DNA from: Russula earlei
Lineage: Eukaryota; Basidiomycota; Agaricomycetes; Russulales; Russulaceae
Assembly: GCA_025769875.1 (NCBI GenBank)
Contig: JAGFNK010000922.1
Location: 1-18,388 of the forward strand
Length of the DNA stretch: 18,388 nt
Direction of reading: 5' to 3'
Notes under the pieces: generated by a model
What the model saw: only the letters and a program-made list of their open reading frames with translations
What the model was told of the DNA's origin: nothing
The model's database searches: none
Part shown: positions 1-8,188 of the stretch, piece after piece
Numbering within the stretch: the stretch's first letter is position 1
Layout: each line of letters starts with the position of its first letter
Program-made: the position numbers and the translations under genes

Positions 1-90
1 CAGAAAATGGAAGGGAGTTGGCAATGCAAAGTGAGAGAGGTCTCTCTTGAGTGAAATAGGACAATCTACAGCCAGGACCTGGCCTTGGTT
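1..90. other. Unassigned left edge
   Basis: No convincing similarity to the gag of the sister element further right could be found here. Recognisable gag homology begins at about position 90. This stretch could be strongly decayed gag, the flank of a 5' truncation, or the edge of another insertion. I cannot tell which from the window. Confidence 0.3.
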
Positions 91-93
91 CGT

Positions 94-707
94 AACACAG
101 CAGAAAAGGAAGATGCTCAGGTGGCTCTCACCAAACATGAAATGAAGGATTCCCTTGATGACTACATCTCCACCTTCGAACAACTCCTACCAAAACAGGC
201 TGGCCAGAGACAGATGTAATTGCCATTGAAAGCTTCAAAAATGGGCTCAAAAGTGGACTCTACCGCGCAATCCTAAACAGGGACACCTGGCCTACCACTC
301 TCCAGGAATGGAAGGAGGAAGCCAGGAGACAACACTGATGATTTGTCACTATCAGAGAGAAACTCAAGGGAAAGAAGACTACACATTCCCCCTCAGAACA
401 CAAGTCTTATCACCCTGACCAAATGCAAGTGGACACCGCCAAGTCCAACTTCAAGAAGCTCACTGAGGAAGAAAGGAAACAATTGGCAAAAGAAGGGCGT
501 TGCTTCCGTTGTAGGGAGAAAGGACACCTCAGCTGGGAATGCCCCAAAAATACGGACCCCACTACTTCAAAGGCCTGCACTACTGAACCAACCCCAGAAC
601 CACCCAAGGAGGAAGAAGCCTCCACCATGGTGGCCTGCATGAAAGCACTACCAGTGGAGGACAGAGCCAAACTCTGGGACCTCATCCTCAAAGAGGATTT
701 TCTCTAG
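94..707 (+). pseudogene. gag: Gag of element A, 5'-truncated and frameshifted
   Basis: Homologous to the gag of element B. The capsid-like part is recognisable from NTAEKEDAQ at about 94. Relative to B there is a 1-nt loss near 190-205 that throws the frame into a stop. The 3' part (423-707) is open and carries a zinc knuckle C-x2-C-x4-H-x4-C at 501-542 (CFRCREKGHLSWEC). The frame ends with EDFL and TAG at 705-707. Two adjacent TGA codons lie near 336-341. Gag would form the virus-like particle and bind element RNA through the knuckle. The N-terminal half seen in copy B is absent here. Confidence 0.85.
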
Positions 708-1370
708 GCCAAGGTACAACAGTCGGTACTGAGGCCCACATAGAGACCATTGTTCAACATAAAGAAAACTCAATGAAAGTTCCTTTTATGATTACAACAA
801 ATGGAAAGACTGGCCAAGCGCTCCTAGACAGCGGAGCAATGGAAAACTTTATCAGCCAAGGAATCGTGGGAAAACTACAAATCCTGCTTTGAACCCTCAA
901 AACTCCTAGACCCATCATCAACGTAGATGGCACCAGTAACCAAGGCAGAGCGCTAACTCACTATGCCCACATAGCAGTGCAACATGGACCCACCACACAA
1001 CTCCTCACCTTTTACATCATGAATTTAGGAGAAGATAGGATGATCCTAGGATATCCCTTCCTAAAAGTGCTAAACCCCCTTGTAAACTGGAGCACTGGCC
1101 ACCTTAGAAACCACCTAGGGGTCCTTCTCGCCCCTATATCACCAATGAACCCACCAAAGATCTGAGTTGCACAAATAAGAGCAACCATCATTCCCCCTGA
1201 ATATTCTCGACATCAGAAAGTCTTCTCAGAAGAAGCAGCCAAACGACTCCCACCCAGTTGAGGAGAACTCAACTTCAGAATCACTCTGAAACCTGATGCC
1301 CCCAAGTTCCTTGATTGTCGAACTTACCCTCTCCCCCAGAATGAGAAACAAGAACTATCAAGACAAATAC
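704..1370 (+). pseudogene. pol: Pol of element A: aspartic protease and linker to RT
   Basis: Reads in the frame -1 to gag, overlapping the gag stop. The protease signature LLDSGA is present, with the catalytic Asp codon at 827-829, followed further on by the conserved ILGYPFL segment. Premature TGA codons lie at 890-892, 1163-1165 and 1259-1261. Element B has CAA, CAG and CGG at the aligned places. The region after about 1165 is the linker into RT (FRITLKPDAPK-like, then DCRTYPLPQNE). It is cut by a solo LTR insertion after base 1370 and resumes at 3305. Confidence 0.88.
1366..1370 (+). repeat. TSD AATAC of solo LTR1 (partner 3300-3304)
   Basis: AATAC occurs at 1366-1370 and again at 3300-3304. 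Removing one copy with 1371-3299 rejoins the pol sequence exactly as in element B, where the site reads AAATACAAGAGG. A 5-bp duplication is typical of LTR-retrotransposon integrases. Confidence 0.92.
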
Positions 1371-1885
1371 TGCCATGAACCATTCTCCGGAGAGGGCCCT
1401 TGAAGGACCCTTCCTTATAGGAGGAAACCCAGCCTCTATGGTGTCACCCTGTTCACATGAGCAAAAGGGGTGAGTAGAGGTGTCCACAATATCGCGCGCG
1501 CATTGTTGCGCGAGCGATTCTCGGCACAATTGACATACAGCAAGCCCCACTTCAAAGCAACCCTTCTAGCAACAAAGGACAGTATTAGAGCCTTCCTAAG
1601 GACCCTTTGGAACGACTCTAGGAGCTCTACAATAGGCACTAACCTAGTATCAAAGGCCCTACAACGCGTTATTAGACCAACTCTAATAACTATAGAACAA
1701 ACTATAAGGCAATACTAAGGACCTTAATAGAAGTATTAGGGTCGACTCTAAAGGACCCTAATAGAACTATATAAGGGCCTTATAAGATAACACTACTCCC
1801 TAACCAAATTACAAGTCCTCAAATGACCGGCCCTAAACTAACTAACAGAAAATGAATCAGGTGCTCGCACGTGCACTAAAGCAGT

Positions 1886-1890
1886 GAACA
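1886..1890 (+). repeat. TSD GAACA of solo LTR2 (partner 2852-2856)
   Basis: GAACA at 1886-1890 and 2852-2856 flanks the inverted LTR2. The uninterrupted site is preserved, on the other strand, inside LTR2 itself around 2326-2342 (GAACACGTGG read on the minus strand). It confirms that GAACA was present once. Confidence 0.9.
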
Positions 1891-2851
1891 TGTCAAGACT
1901 CACTGTTGAACTATCCAGTTCAAGAGCGAGGGATAAGCTCGAAGACGAGTCGATAGACGTCCAAGACCGCGTGGGCAAGGAGTAGAACCCAGAGGAGCAA
2001 CAAATACCAGAGAGGTATTGTTACTGTGAGAGTAGAGCAATCACGCAGGGAAGAGGCCAGGATAGTCACAAGGGGATGGTCCTTAAAGGAGTATCCCAGG
2101 AATGGAGAGTGCCGTAAACAAATGGACAGTCTGAGGACTGTCCGCTACTTTATTGAGCGCTTATATACTACAAGAGAGTTGCTAAATAGGGAACAAGTCA
2201 TAACCTTGTTATCAAGCACAATAGAGTGATGAGTAAGAAGTCGGAGGACGCTTACTGAGCATGCTCAGTCATGCTCAGTAAGCTGCTGAGTAAGAAGCTT
2301 CTCTTGATGAGTAAGAGCTTCCATTGTCCACGTGTTCACTGCTTTAGTACACGTGCAAGCACCTGATTCATTTCCTGTTAGTTAGTTTAGGGCCGGTCAT
2401 TTGAGGACTTGTAGTTTGGTTATGGAATAGTGTTATGTTATAAGGCCCTTATATAGTTCTATTAGGGTCCTTAGAGTCGACCCTAATACTTCTATTAAGG
2501 TCTTTAGTGTTGCCTTATAGTTCGTTCTATAGTTATTAGAGTTGGTCCAATAACGCGTTGTAGGGCTTTTGATACTAGGTTAGTACCTATTGTAGGGTTC
2601 CTAGGGTCGTTCCAAATGGTCCTTAGGAAGGCTCTAATACTGTCCTTAGTTGCTAGAAGGGTTGCCTTTAAGTGGGGCTTGCTGTATGTCGATTGTGCCG
2701 AGAATCGCTCGCGCAACAATGCGCGCGCGATATTGTGGACACCTCTACTCACCCCTTTTGCTCGTGTGAACAGGGTGGCATCATAGAGGCTGGGTTTCCT
2801 CCTATAAGGGAGGGTCCTTCAAGGGTCCTCCCCGGGGAATGGTTCATGACA
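1891..2851 (-). mobile_element. Solo LTR2, inverted copy of LTR1 inserted inside LTR1
   Basis: 961 bp, TG...CA on either strand (plus strand begins TGTCAAG and ends ATGACA). Its reverse complement matches LTR1 over its whole length. Divergence is roughly 5 percent in the stretch I compared. In minus orientation it has the same TATATAA (2161-2167 on this strand as TTATATA) and the same palindrome CTGAGCATGCTCAG (2255-2268). The nesting produces two interleaved inverted repeats: 1371-1890 with 2333-2851, and 1891-2337 with 2852-3299. Confidence 0.9.
2161..2167 (-). promoter_or_regulatory. TATA box of solo LTR2
   Basis: TATATAA on the minus strand, followed at the usual short distance by CAATAAA. 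The same arrangement is present in LTR1. It is the likely U3/R promoter of this LTR family. Confidence 0.5.
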
Positions 2852-3022
2852 GAACACGTGGACAATGAAAGCTCTTACTCATCAGGAGAAGCCTTCTTAC
2901 TCAGCAGCTTACTGAGCATGACTGAGCATGCTCAGTAAGCGCACTTTGACTTCTTACTCATCACTCTATTGTGCTTGATAACAAGGTTATGACTTGTTCC
3001 CTATTTAGCAGTTCTCTTGTAG

Positions 3023-3029
3023 TATATAA
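3023..3029 (+). promoter_or_regulatory. TATA box of solo LTR1
   Basis: TATATAA followed by GCGCTCAATAAAG. It is identical to the corresponding place in LTR2, so the motif is a family feature rather than chance. Confidence 0.5.
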
Positions 3030-3304
3030 GCGCTCAATAAAGTAGCGGACAGTCCTCAGACTGTCCATTTGTTTACAGCACTCTCCATCCCTGGGATACT
3101 CCTTTAAGGACCATCCCCTTGTGACTATCCTGGCCTCCTCTCTGCGTGACTGCTCTACTCTCACAGTAACAGTGCCTCTCTGGTATTTGTTACTACTCTG
3201 GACTCTACTCCTTGCCCATGCGGTCTTGGACGTCTATCGACTTGTCTTTGAGCTTATCCCTTGCTCTTGAACTGGATAGTTCAACAGTGAGTCTTGAAAA
3301 ATAC

Positions 3305-4511
3305 AAGAAGACCTAGCCAAAGGTTTCATCAAAGATGGTGTCTCAGACTTCGTGTCTCCTGTCTTCTTTGTCCAGAAGAAGGATGGCACCGCCCCGCGGA
3401 TGGTAGTCGACTACCAAAAACTCAATAACGCCACAGTCCCTGATTATCACGCTTTACCAAACATGGAAGAACAGTGCACTGGTTAAGGGGCAAAACCACC
3501 TTTAGCAAATTTGATGTCAGAGCTGGCTACAACAACATCCTGATCCACCCAGAAGACCAACACAAAGGCACCTTCAAAACTCAATTTGGCACCTTTGTCC
3601 CCATGGTAATGGGCTTGGCTTTACCAATGCCCCTGGCAGCCTTCCAACGAGCAATGAACCACACCCTCCGACCCTGGCTCCTAAAATACCCAGAGAACAC
3701 CTGCAACTATCTAGACGATGTGGCAATAGCCACAGGGTTGGGAGAAGAGTTTCATCGACAAATTACACACGAATTCCTCAACCTACTCGAAAGGGACTCC
3801 TATTTTTTAAAGGCATCAAAATGCACCTTTGAACAACACAAAATCGACTTCTTGGGTTTTCGAATCAACCAAGGCACCCTCAAAATTGACCCAGTCAAAA
3901 TGGATGGTCTTAAAAATTGGCCTAGACCCCCAAATAACCTGAAACAGGTACAACAAATCATGGGGGCCCTCAACTACCAGCGGCCATTCGTCTGAGATTT
4001 CGCAAAAATCACTTGCCCCATCTTCTCCCCCATCAAAAAAGGAACCCCCTTTTATTGGACCCCAGAAGCAACCACTGCCTTGGAAACATTGATATCCACA
4101 GTTTGTGACGACCCAGAACTTTACATGGCCAACCCAGAACTCCCATATGAATTGGAAACTGATGCCTTGCAGTTCACCACCAGAGTGATCTTATTCCAAA
4201 AGGACCCAAGAGGAAAAAGGAAAAAGATCAGAAACATGTCACACGCATTTAACAAAGCAGAAAGGAATTACCTGGTCTGGGACAGAGAGTTCCTAGCTCT
4301 GATCCTTGCACTCCAACACTGGCAATACCTACTAGTCGAAACTAAACATCCTATCAAAATTTTCACAGACCACGCCAACCTAGCCCACTATCAACTTCCT
4401 CACAAAATCAACCAAAGAATTGCAGGATATATCTCCATGCTCGCAGATTATCACTTCAAAATCCACCACAAACCTGGGACATCTAATTGCACAGATGCTC
4501 TCTCATGATGA
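3305..4511 (+). pseudogene. pol: Pol of element A: reverse transcriptase and RNase H
   Basis: Continuation of element A pol after LTR1. The RT fingers/palm segment (SPVFFVQKKDG, then APRMVVDY) is followed by a 1-nt deletion near 3466 relative to B. The catalytic YLDD is at 3708-3719. A compensating pair of indels near 3611-3635 misreads about seven residues before YLDD. RT then meets TGA at 3993-3995, which B also has. RNase H (about 4080-4505) shows the ETDA, AERNY..WDREFLAL and FTDHANLAHY segments that supply the acidic residues. It ends DALS followed by TGA TGA at 4506-4511, where this family normally has two arginines. Not functional. Confidence 0.92.
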
Positions 4512-5815
4512 CCTGACCACAATGATGGGTCAGGAGATAATCAAAACATCACAGCGCTCCCTGATAACTTTTCATTTGCACACTTCACACCAAGGACCTC
4601 TATACCCAAGTCCTAAAGGAACAAAGAAACTGAAAATTGGATCTCCTCATGTGGAAAGTCAAACATGGCCTTCAGGAAGAAGAAGGCGCACTATTCAAAG
4701 ATGGGAAATTGGTGGTACCATATCAAGAACCCCTCTTATGAAAGATTTTACATACCTACCATGACAGTATCCTCGGTGGACATACAGGAAATGCCCAAAC
4801 CTTGTATTCAATCCAAGAATCCTTTTGGTGGCCAAAAATGGCCTACTTCATCTGGGACTACATTTGAGGCTGTGCCACCTGTCAAGCCAACAAGTCTTCC
4901 ACACACCCAACTCGCCCCCCAACTCACCCAATCCCCCCTGAATTTCAGAAACCATTTCAAACCATAGTGATTGACTGGATTGTCGATCTCCCACTATCAG
5001 AAGGAAACAACACCATTATGACCATCACTGACCATGATTCCACCAAAGTGGCAATATTCATACCATGTCGTAAAGACATGGGAACCCTAGCAATGGCTAA
5101 ATTATTCTCATGACATGCCTTCCCTTGGACTGGGGTCCCTTCCAAAATCATTTCTGATCATGACTCCCAATTCACCTCTGACCTCTTCAAAGAAATCTCT
5201 CAAATTCTGGGGATCAATCAAAATCTAAGTACCGCCTATCACCCTCAAACCAATGGACAATCTGAGAGAGCCAATCAAACTCTAGAAATGTATCTCCACA
5301 TCTACACTGGAGAAAAACAAGAAGAATGGGTACACTGGCTCCCCATAGCTCAATACCATTTCAACGCTCATAAATCCACAACCACCAAGTGAACCCCCTA
5401 CAAATTACTCATTGGCTTCAACCCACAAGGACTTGGCACCCAACTAAAATCAAAGTTCCCAGGAATTCAAGAACGACTTCAAGCCTTAAAAGACATGCGT
5501 GAATCAGCTCAAGAAGCGATGAAAAGGGCACAGACTAGCTGGGTGAAAGAAACTAAGTTCAAAGGGTTTGAAGAAGGACAAAAGGTCTGGTTGGAAGGGA
5601 CTAACCTAAAAACTCCCCATCAGTTCCAGAAGTTCCACCCCAAGTGGTTCGGACCTTTCATCATCACTAAGAAAATTTCCCATGTTGTCTACCAACTTCA
5701 CCTTCCTCCCCAATGGAGTATCCATAGCGTGTTTCATGCCTCCCTTCTTTCTCTGGTCACCGAAACAGCTGAACACAGCCCTAACTTTCTTGAACCTGCC
5801 CCTGATCTTCTCTCA
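4512..5815 (+). pseudogene. pol: Pol of element A: integrase and GPY/F module
   Basis: One frame from about 4590 onward, broken only by TGA at 4631, 4739, 4865, 5111 and 5390. The zinc-binding H-x-H part begins with a His codon at 4760-4762 (YHDSILGGHTGN), and its C-x2-C follows (GCATC). The catalytic core has Asp at 4973-4975 (IDW), Asp at 5156-5158 (SDHDSQF) and Glu at 5264-5266 (QSERANQ). Exactly 35 residues separate the second Asp from the Glu, the DD35E spacing. A WFGPF GPY/F motif follows near 5646. A frameshift between RNase H and integrase lies around 4512-4590. This is the only copy of the integrase core in the window, because element B has lost it. Confidence 0.92.
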
Positions 5816-5977
5816 GGAGAGTATGAGGTCAAAAAGATTACCACCCAATGTCTCCATAGAAACTGGCTCCAGTACAGCATTTGGTGGAAAGGATATTCCA
5901 CGGCAGAGGACACCTGGGAACACCTCTCAAACCTTAAAAATGCCCAAGATGCCATTACTATCTTTCATCTGCAACAA
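5816..5977 (+). pseudogene. pol: Chromodomain of element A pol
   Basis: In frame with the integrase. It contains GEYEVKKI, then WWKGYSTAEDTWE and NLKNAQDA, the order of a chromodomain (beta strands with W-x-GY and TWE). In chromoviruses this domain steers integration toward marked chromatin. Copy B has the more canonical RVRWKGY and TWEPL, while copy A has W and H at these places, probably decay. Confidence 0.9.
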
Positions 5978-7605
5978 CCCACCAAACTCCGCACTATGTC
6001 AACTGATAATTCTGACCCCACAGAACCTCATCACTCTGAAGAAACCCTAGATGACTTGGAACACAAGTTACAAGAGCTCACTATACAACAACATACTTTA
6101 CTCCCTCGAATCAATTCACATAATCCCCCTTCCTATTCAGTTAATGATCCCACTATCCCTGCCCATGGACACACCGTTTTTAATATAGCCGCCAGGGAAC
6201 AACTCTTTTCCGGAGTTCTCTCCCCTGGTGACTTCTGTCGCTTTCAACTTCTTATGATGGACCCCTGCTTTTCTGAGTTTCACCTGCCAATATGAAGGAC
6301 AGTACTTACAGAATTAACATGGAATCATATTATACAGTCAGTACCCATAAATACCCCCACCCCTTCCAAGTGGTCTGCCTGGCATCACAAACACGCCACC
6401 TCTACTTACAATACTCCCATGTCATCCCCCACTCCTAACTCATCCCCTCTACCTATACTCACCCCTTCCCCCACCATCAAACAAGAACCCCTCTCACCCA
6501 AAGTTATCCAACACATCATCAACCAGCGCACCTTCGTTGTCCTGGACGAGGCTGAACTCCAGGACCTTGCTGCCACCCTCAACCCACTCGCCATCCAAGA
6601 AGGAACACCCTCGCCAACTCCAACTGAGACCGACCCCACTCACCCTGGTCCCCCTTGGTTTGTTTATGAACCTTATACGCATATTCCCCCTTTCTATATT
6701 AACATTAATGGGCAACAACGCCTATTACCATACTTACATGTCACTTTGTACAATGACAAACCCATGCTTCTAGGAACTATGGGTCGAGGAGAACCCGCAT
6801 ACGGAGAAAAGCTCATAGCTTGGCCTGTCGTCTCTGCCCCCCATCCTGCCACCACTGCCTCTGACCTCCACCTCTTAATTGAGGATCACCCTTCCCATTT
6901 TGATGTTGCTCAGGCTCTTGAGAACCTCCACGACCCTGGTGCCCTCACCAACGTCTACCGCCTCCGCACCAGCTCTTTCCAGTTAAAGGTTTTAGAGGGC
7001 AAACACATCTCCATCCAAGGGGCCCTAAACATTCTTCAAGGACAGCTTGCTGATCGACTCCATGAGATTCAGTCCCACACCAAAGAAACCGCCACCATCC
7101 ACAGCCACCTTTGAGCCAATAACACCTCTGTTTGAGTCCATCACCAACTCAATAACCTGATGACCGATGGGGGCCTCACTTGTAACACTGGACCATTTTA
7201 CTCGTTAGCAGGAAGCTATGACAGGATTGAGGAGTCAAAGGAACCATCTGCTCTCTCTTCTCCTCCACTACCCACTCGTCCCCCTCTCTCTTTAACCCCC
7301 CCCCTTGAATACCTCCCTCGTGTTGTCAATCAGTCCCAGAACGACGCTCCCATGGGGTCATCCTCCCAGTTCCCTCAAATGTTCTCTAACGATGCTAGCA
7401 CCCCCAACACCCCTCTTACCCCTGCACAAATGACCAAGGTGCAGTGTCATCAACTCCAAAAGCAACAACATGTTTGTAAACACTGTAACACCAGATGGCA
7501 TTGGAACAAGGACTGCAATAAACCTCACACCAACTGTAGTGGACAAGTGGATTGTATCCTCAGGAGAACTCACCAAAGTGATAGAGGTTTCTGTCCCAGA
7601 ACAAT
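5978..7605 (+). pseudogene. Element A: long C-terminal Pol extension with CCHC zinc knuckle
   Basis: The integrase/chromodomain frame runs on for about 540 more codons, interrupted only by TGA at 6293-6295, 7112-7114 and 7133-7135. Recognisable blocks are NPPSYSVNDPTIP, a proline-rich stretch, PPFYININGQ, MLLGTMGRGEP, EKLIAWPVV, and a C-x2-C-x4-H-x4-C zinc knuckle at 7475-7516 (CKHCNTRWHWNKDC; B has Gly where A has Trp). The frame is cut by element B at 7605 and its last 23 codons are at 16862-16931. I do not recognise a function. It may be an RNA-binding or nucleocapsid-like tail. Confidence 0.8.
7601..7605 (+). repeat. TSD ACAAT of element B (partner GCAAT at 16857-16861)
   Basis: ACAAT precedes the 5' LTR of B and GCAAT follows its 3' LTR. 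One transition separates them. Element B's own internal copy reads GCAATGGGG at the homologous site, so G is probably ancestral. Confidence 0.88.
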
Positions 7606-7716
7606 TGTTGTAATCTAACCCCTTGTCGGTTCACCCATAAATTCTTTCATTATTGTTTTTCTCTTGTCACCCTTGTTCCCTCGGTTACCATTTCATCCCT
7701 TGATGTTGATGGCCAC

Positions 7717-7758
7717 TTATTGTGTTTCACCTATTGTGTTTCACTTATTGTGTTTCAC
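7717..7758 (+). repeat. Three tandem 14-bp units in LTR U3
   Basis: Three copies of (T/C)TATTGTGTTTCAC at 7717-7730, 7731-7744 and 7745-7758, followed by a partial fourth. The same triplet is at 16358-16399 in the 3' LTR. LTR c of element A has a shorter, degraded version. Upstream of the TATA box, it is a candidate enhancer-type repeat. Confidence 0.7.
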
Positions 7759-7839
7759 CTATTGTCGAGTTACTTTTGCTATTGACTCACCTTTATCTAT
7801 TGTTCTGCTTATAGTACTGTACAGCCTCGCTACATACAG

Positions 7840-7884
7840 TATTTAAGCGCCTGTAAAAGCTGGGGAATGCCCCAAGCTTAGCTT
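7840..7884 (+). promoter_or_regulatory. LTR core promoter and predicted transcript 5' end of element B
   Basis: TATTTAA at 7840-7846 lies 34 nt upstream of AAGCTTAGCTT (7874-7884). That 11-mer is the reverse complement of the segment just after the LTR, which in self-priming elements marks the start of the RNA. A GGGG-AATG-CCCC hairpin (7862-7873) lies directly before it. TATA distance and primer complementarity agree on the same start, but the transcription start is inferred, not observed. Confidence 0.6.
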
Positions 7885-8128
7885 TGTCCCATTTCCTGTC
7901 GCATCCCTTTGCCCTGTACTGTCTCTCAATCACAACTTGTGTTGTGCTGGCTTTCATCTTGCTTGACCTGAGCACACCTCAAGGAACCGTTGTGTTCCTC
8001 TTCCTCCTCTGCCTCTCTCTCATCATCCTCCTCTTCTGTGAAACCAGAAGATCAACTCTGTCTGTGGACTGAGTCATTGTTTGACTCACCCTTGAGACGC
8101 TAAACCTTTGATCGGGTCTCTTTGAGCC

Positions 8129-8178
8129 GGCCCCACTGAACCCTTGAACCAAGTCACAGGGACTTGGCCCCACTGAAC
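8129..8178 (+). other. Hairpin between direct repeats near the LTR 3' end
   Basis: CCAAGTC (8149-8155) and GACTTGG (8161-8167) form a 7-bp stem with a 5-nt loop. GGCCCCACTGAAC occurs on both sides, at 8129-8141 and 8166-8178. The arrangement is preserved in all three LTRs of this family. Its place in U5, between the predicted RNA start and the primer-binding site, fits an RNA structure used in reverse transcription. Confidence 0.5.
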
Positions 8179-8188
8179 TCTGAGCTAA

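Larger units (their letters stand above)
1371..3299 (+). mobile_element. Solo LTR1 (about 963 bp of its own), interrupted by LTR2
   Basis: LTR1 consists of 1371-1890 plus 2857-3299. It begins TGCC and ends TTGAAA, where the copy inside it ends TTGACA, so the ancestral ends were TG...CA. Flanking AATAC repeats show it is an independent insertion. No internal region or second direct LTR exists, so it is a solo LTR from a family different from A and B. The U3 part carries clustered TTACTCA/TGAGTAA motifs. TATATAA lies at 3023-3029, with CAATAAA just downstream. A short open frame at 1470-1718 is not conserved in a coding-like manner and is not called as a gene. Confidence 0.88.

Noticed and set aside
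1470..2752. Two mirrored 82-codon open frames (1470-1718 plus, 2504-2752 minus) with similar proteins
   Set aside because: They lie in the same part of LTR1 and LTR2. Of the differences I compared, most change the amino acid, so there is no sign of coding constraint.
1371..3299. A miniature LTR element (TRIM) or a foldback/inversion-derived element
   Set aside because: The 5-bp duplications at both levels and TG...CA ends fit two nested solo LTRs exactly, with no need for an internal region.
7717..7758. CRISPR-like short repeats
   Set aside because: Three head-to-tail 14-bp units with no spacers inside a retrotransposon LTR.
7664..8072. Small hydrophobic open frames, repeated at 16305-16713
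   Set aside because: They lie within the two LTRs of element B and are duplicated only because the LTRs are.
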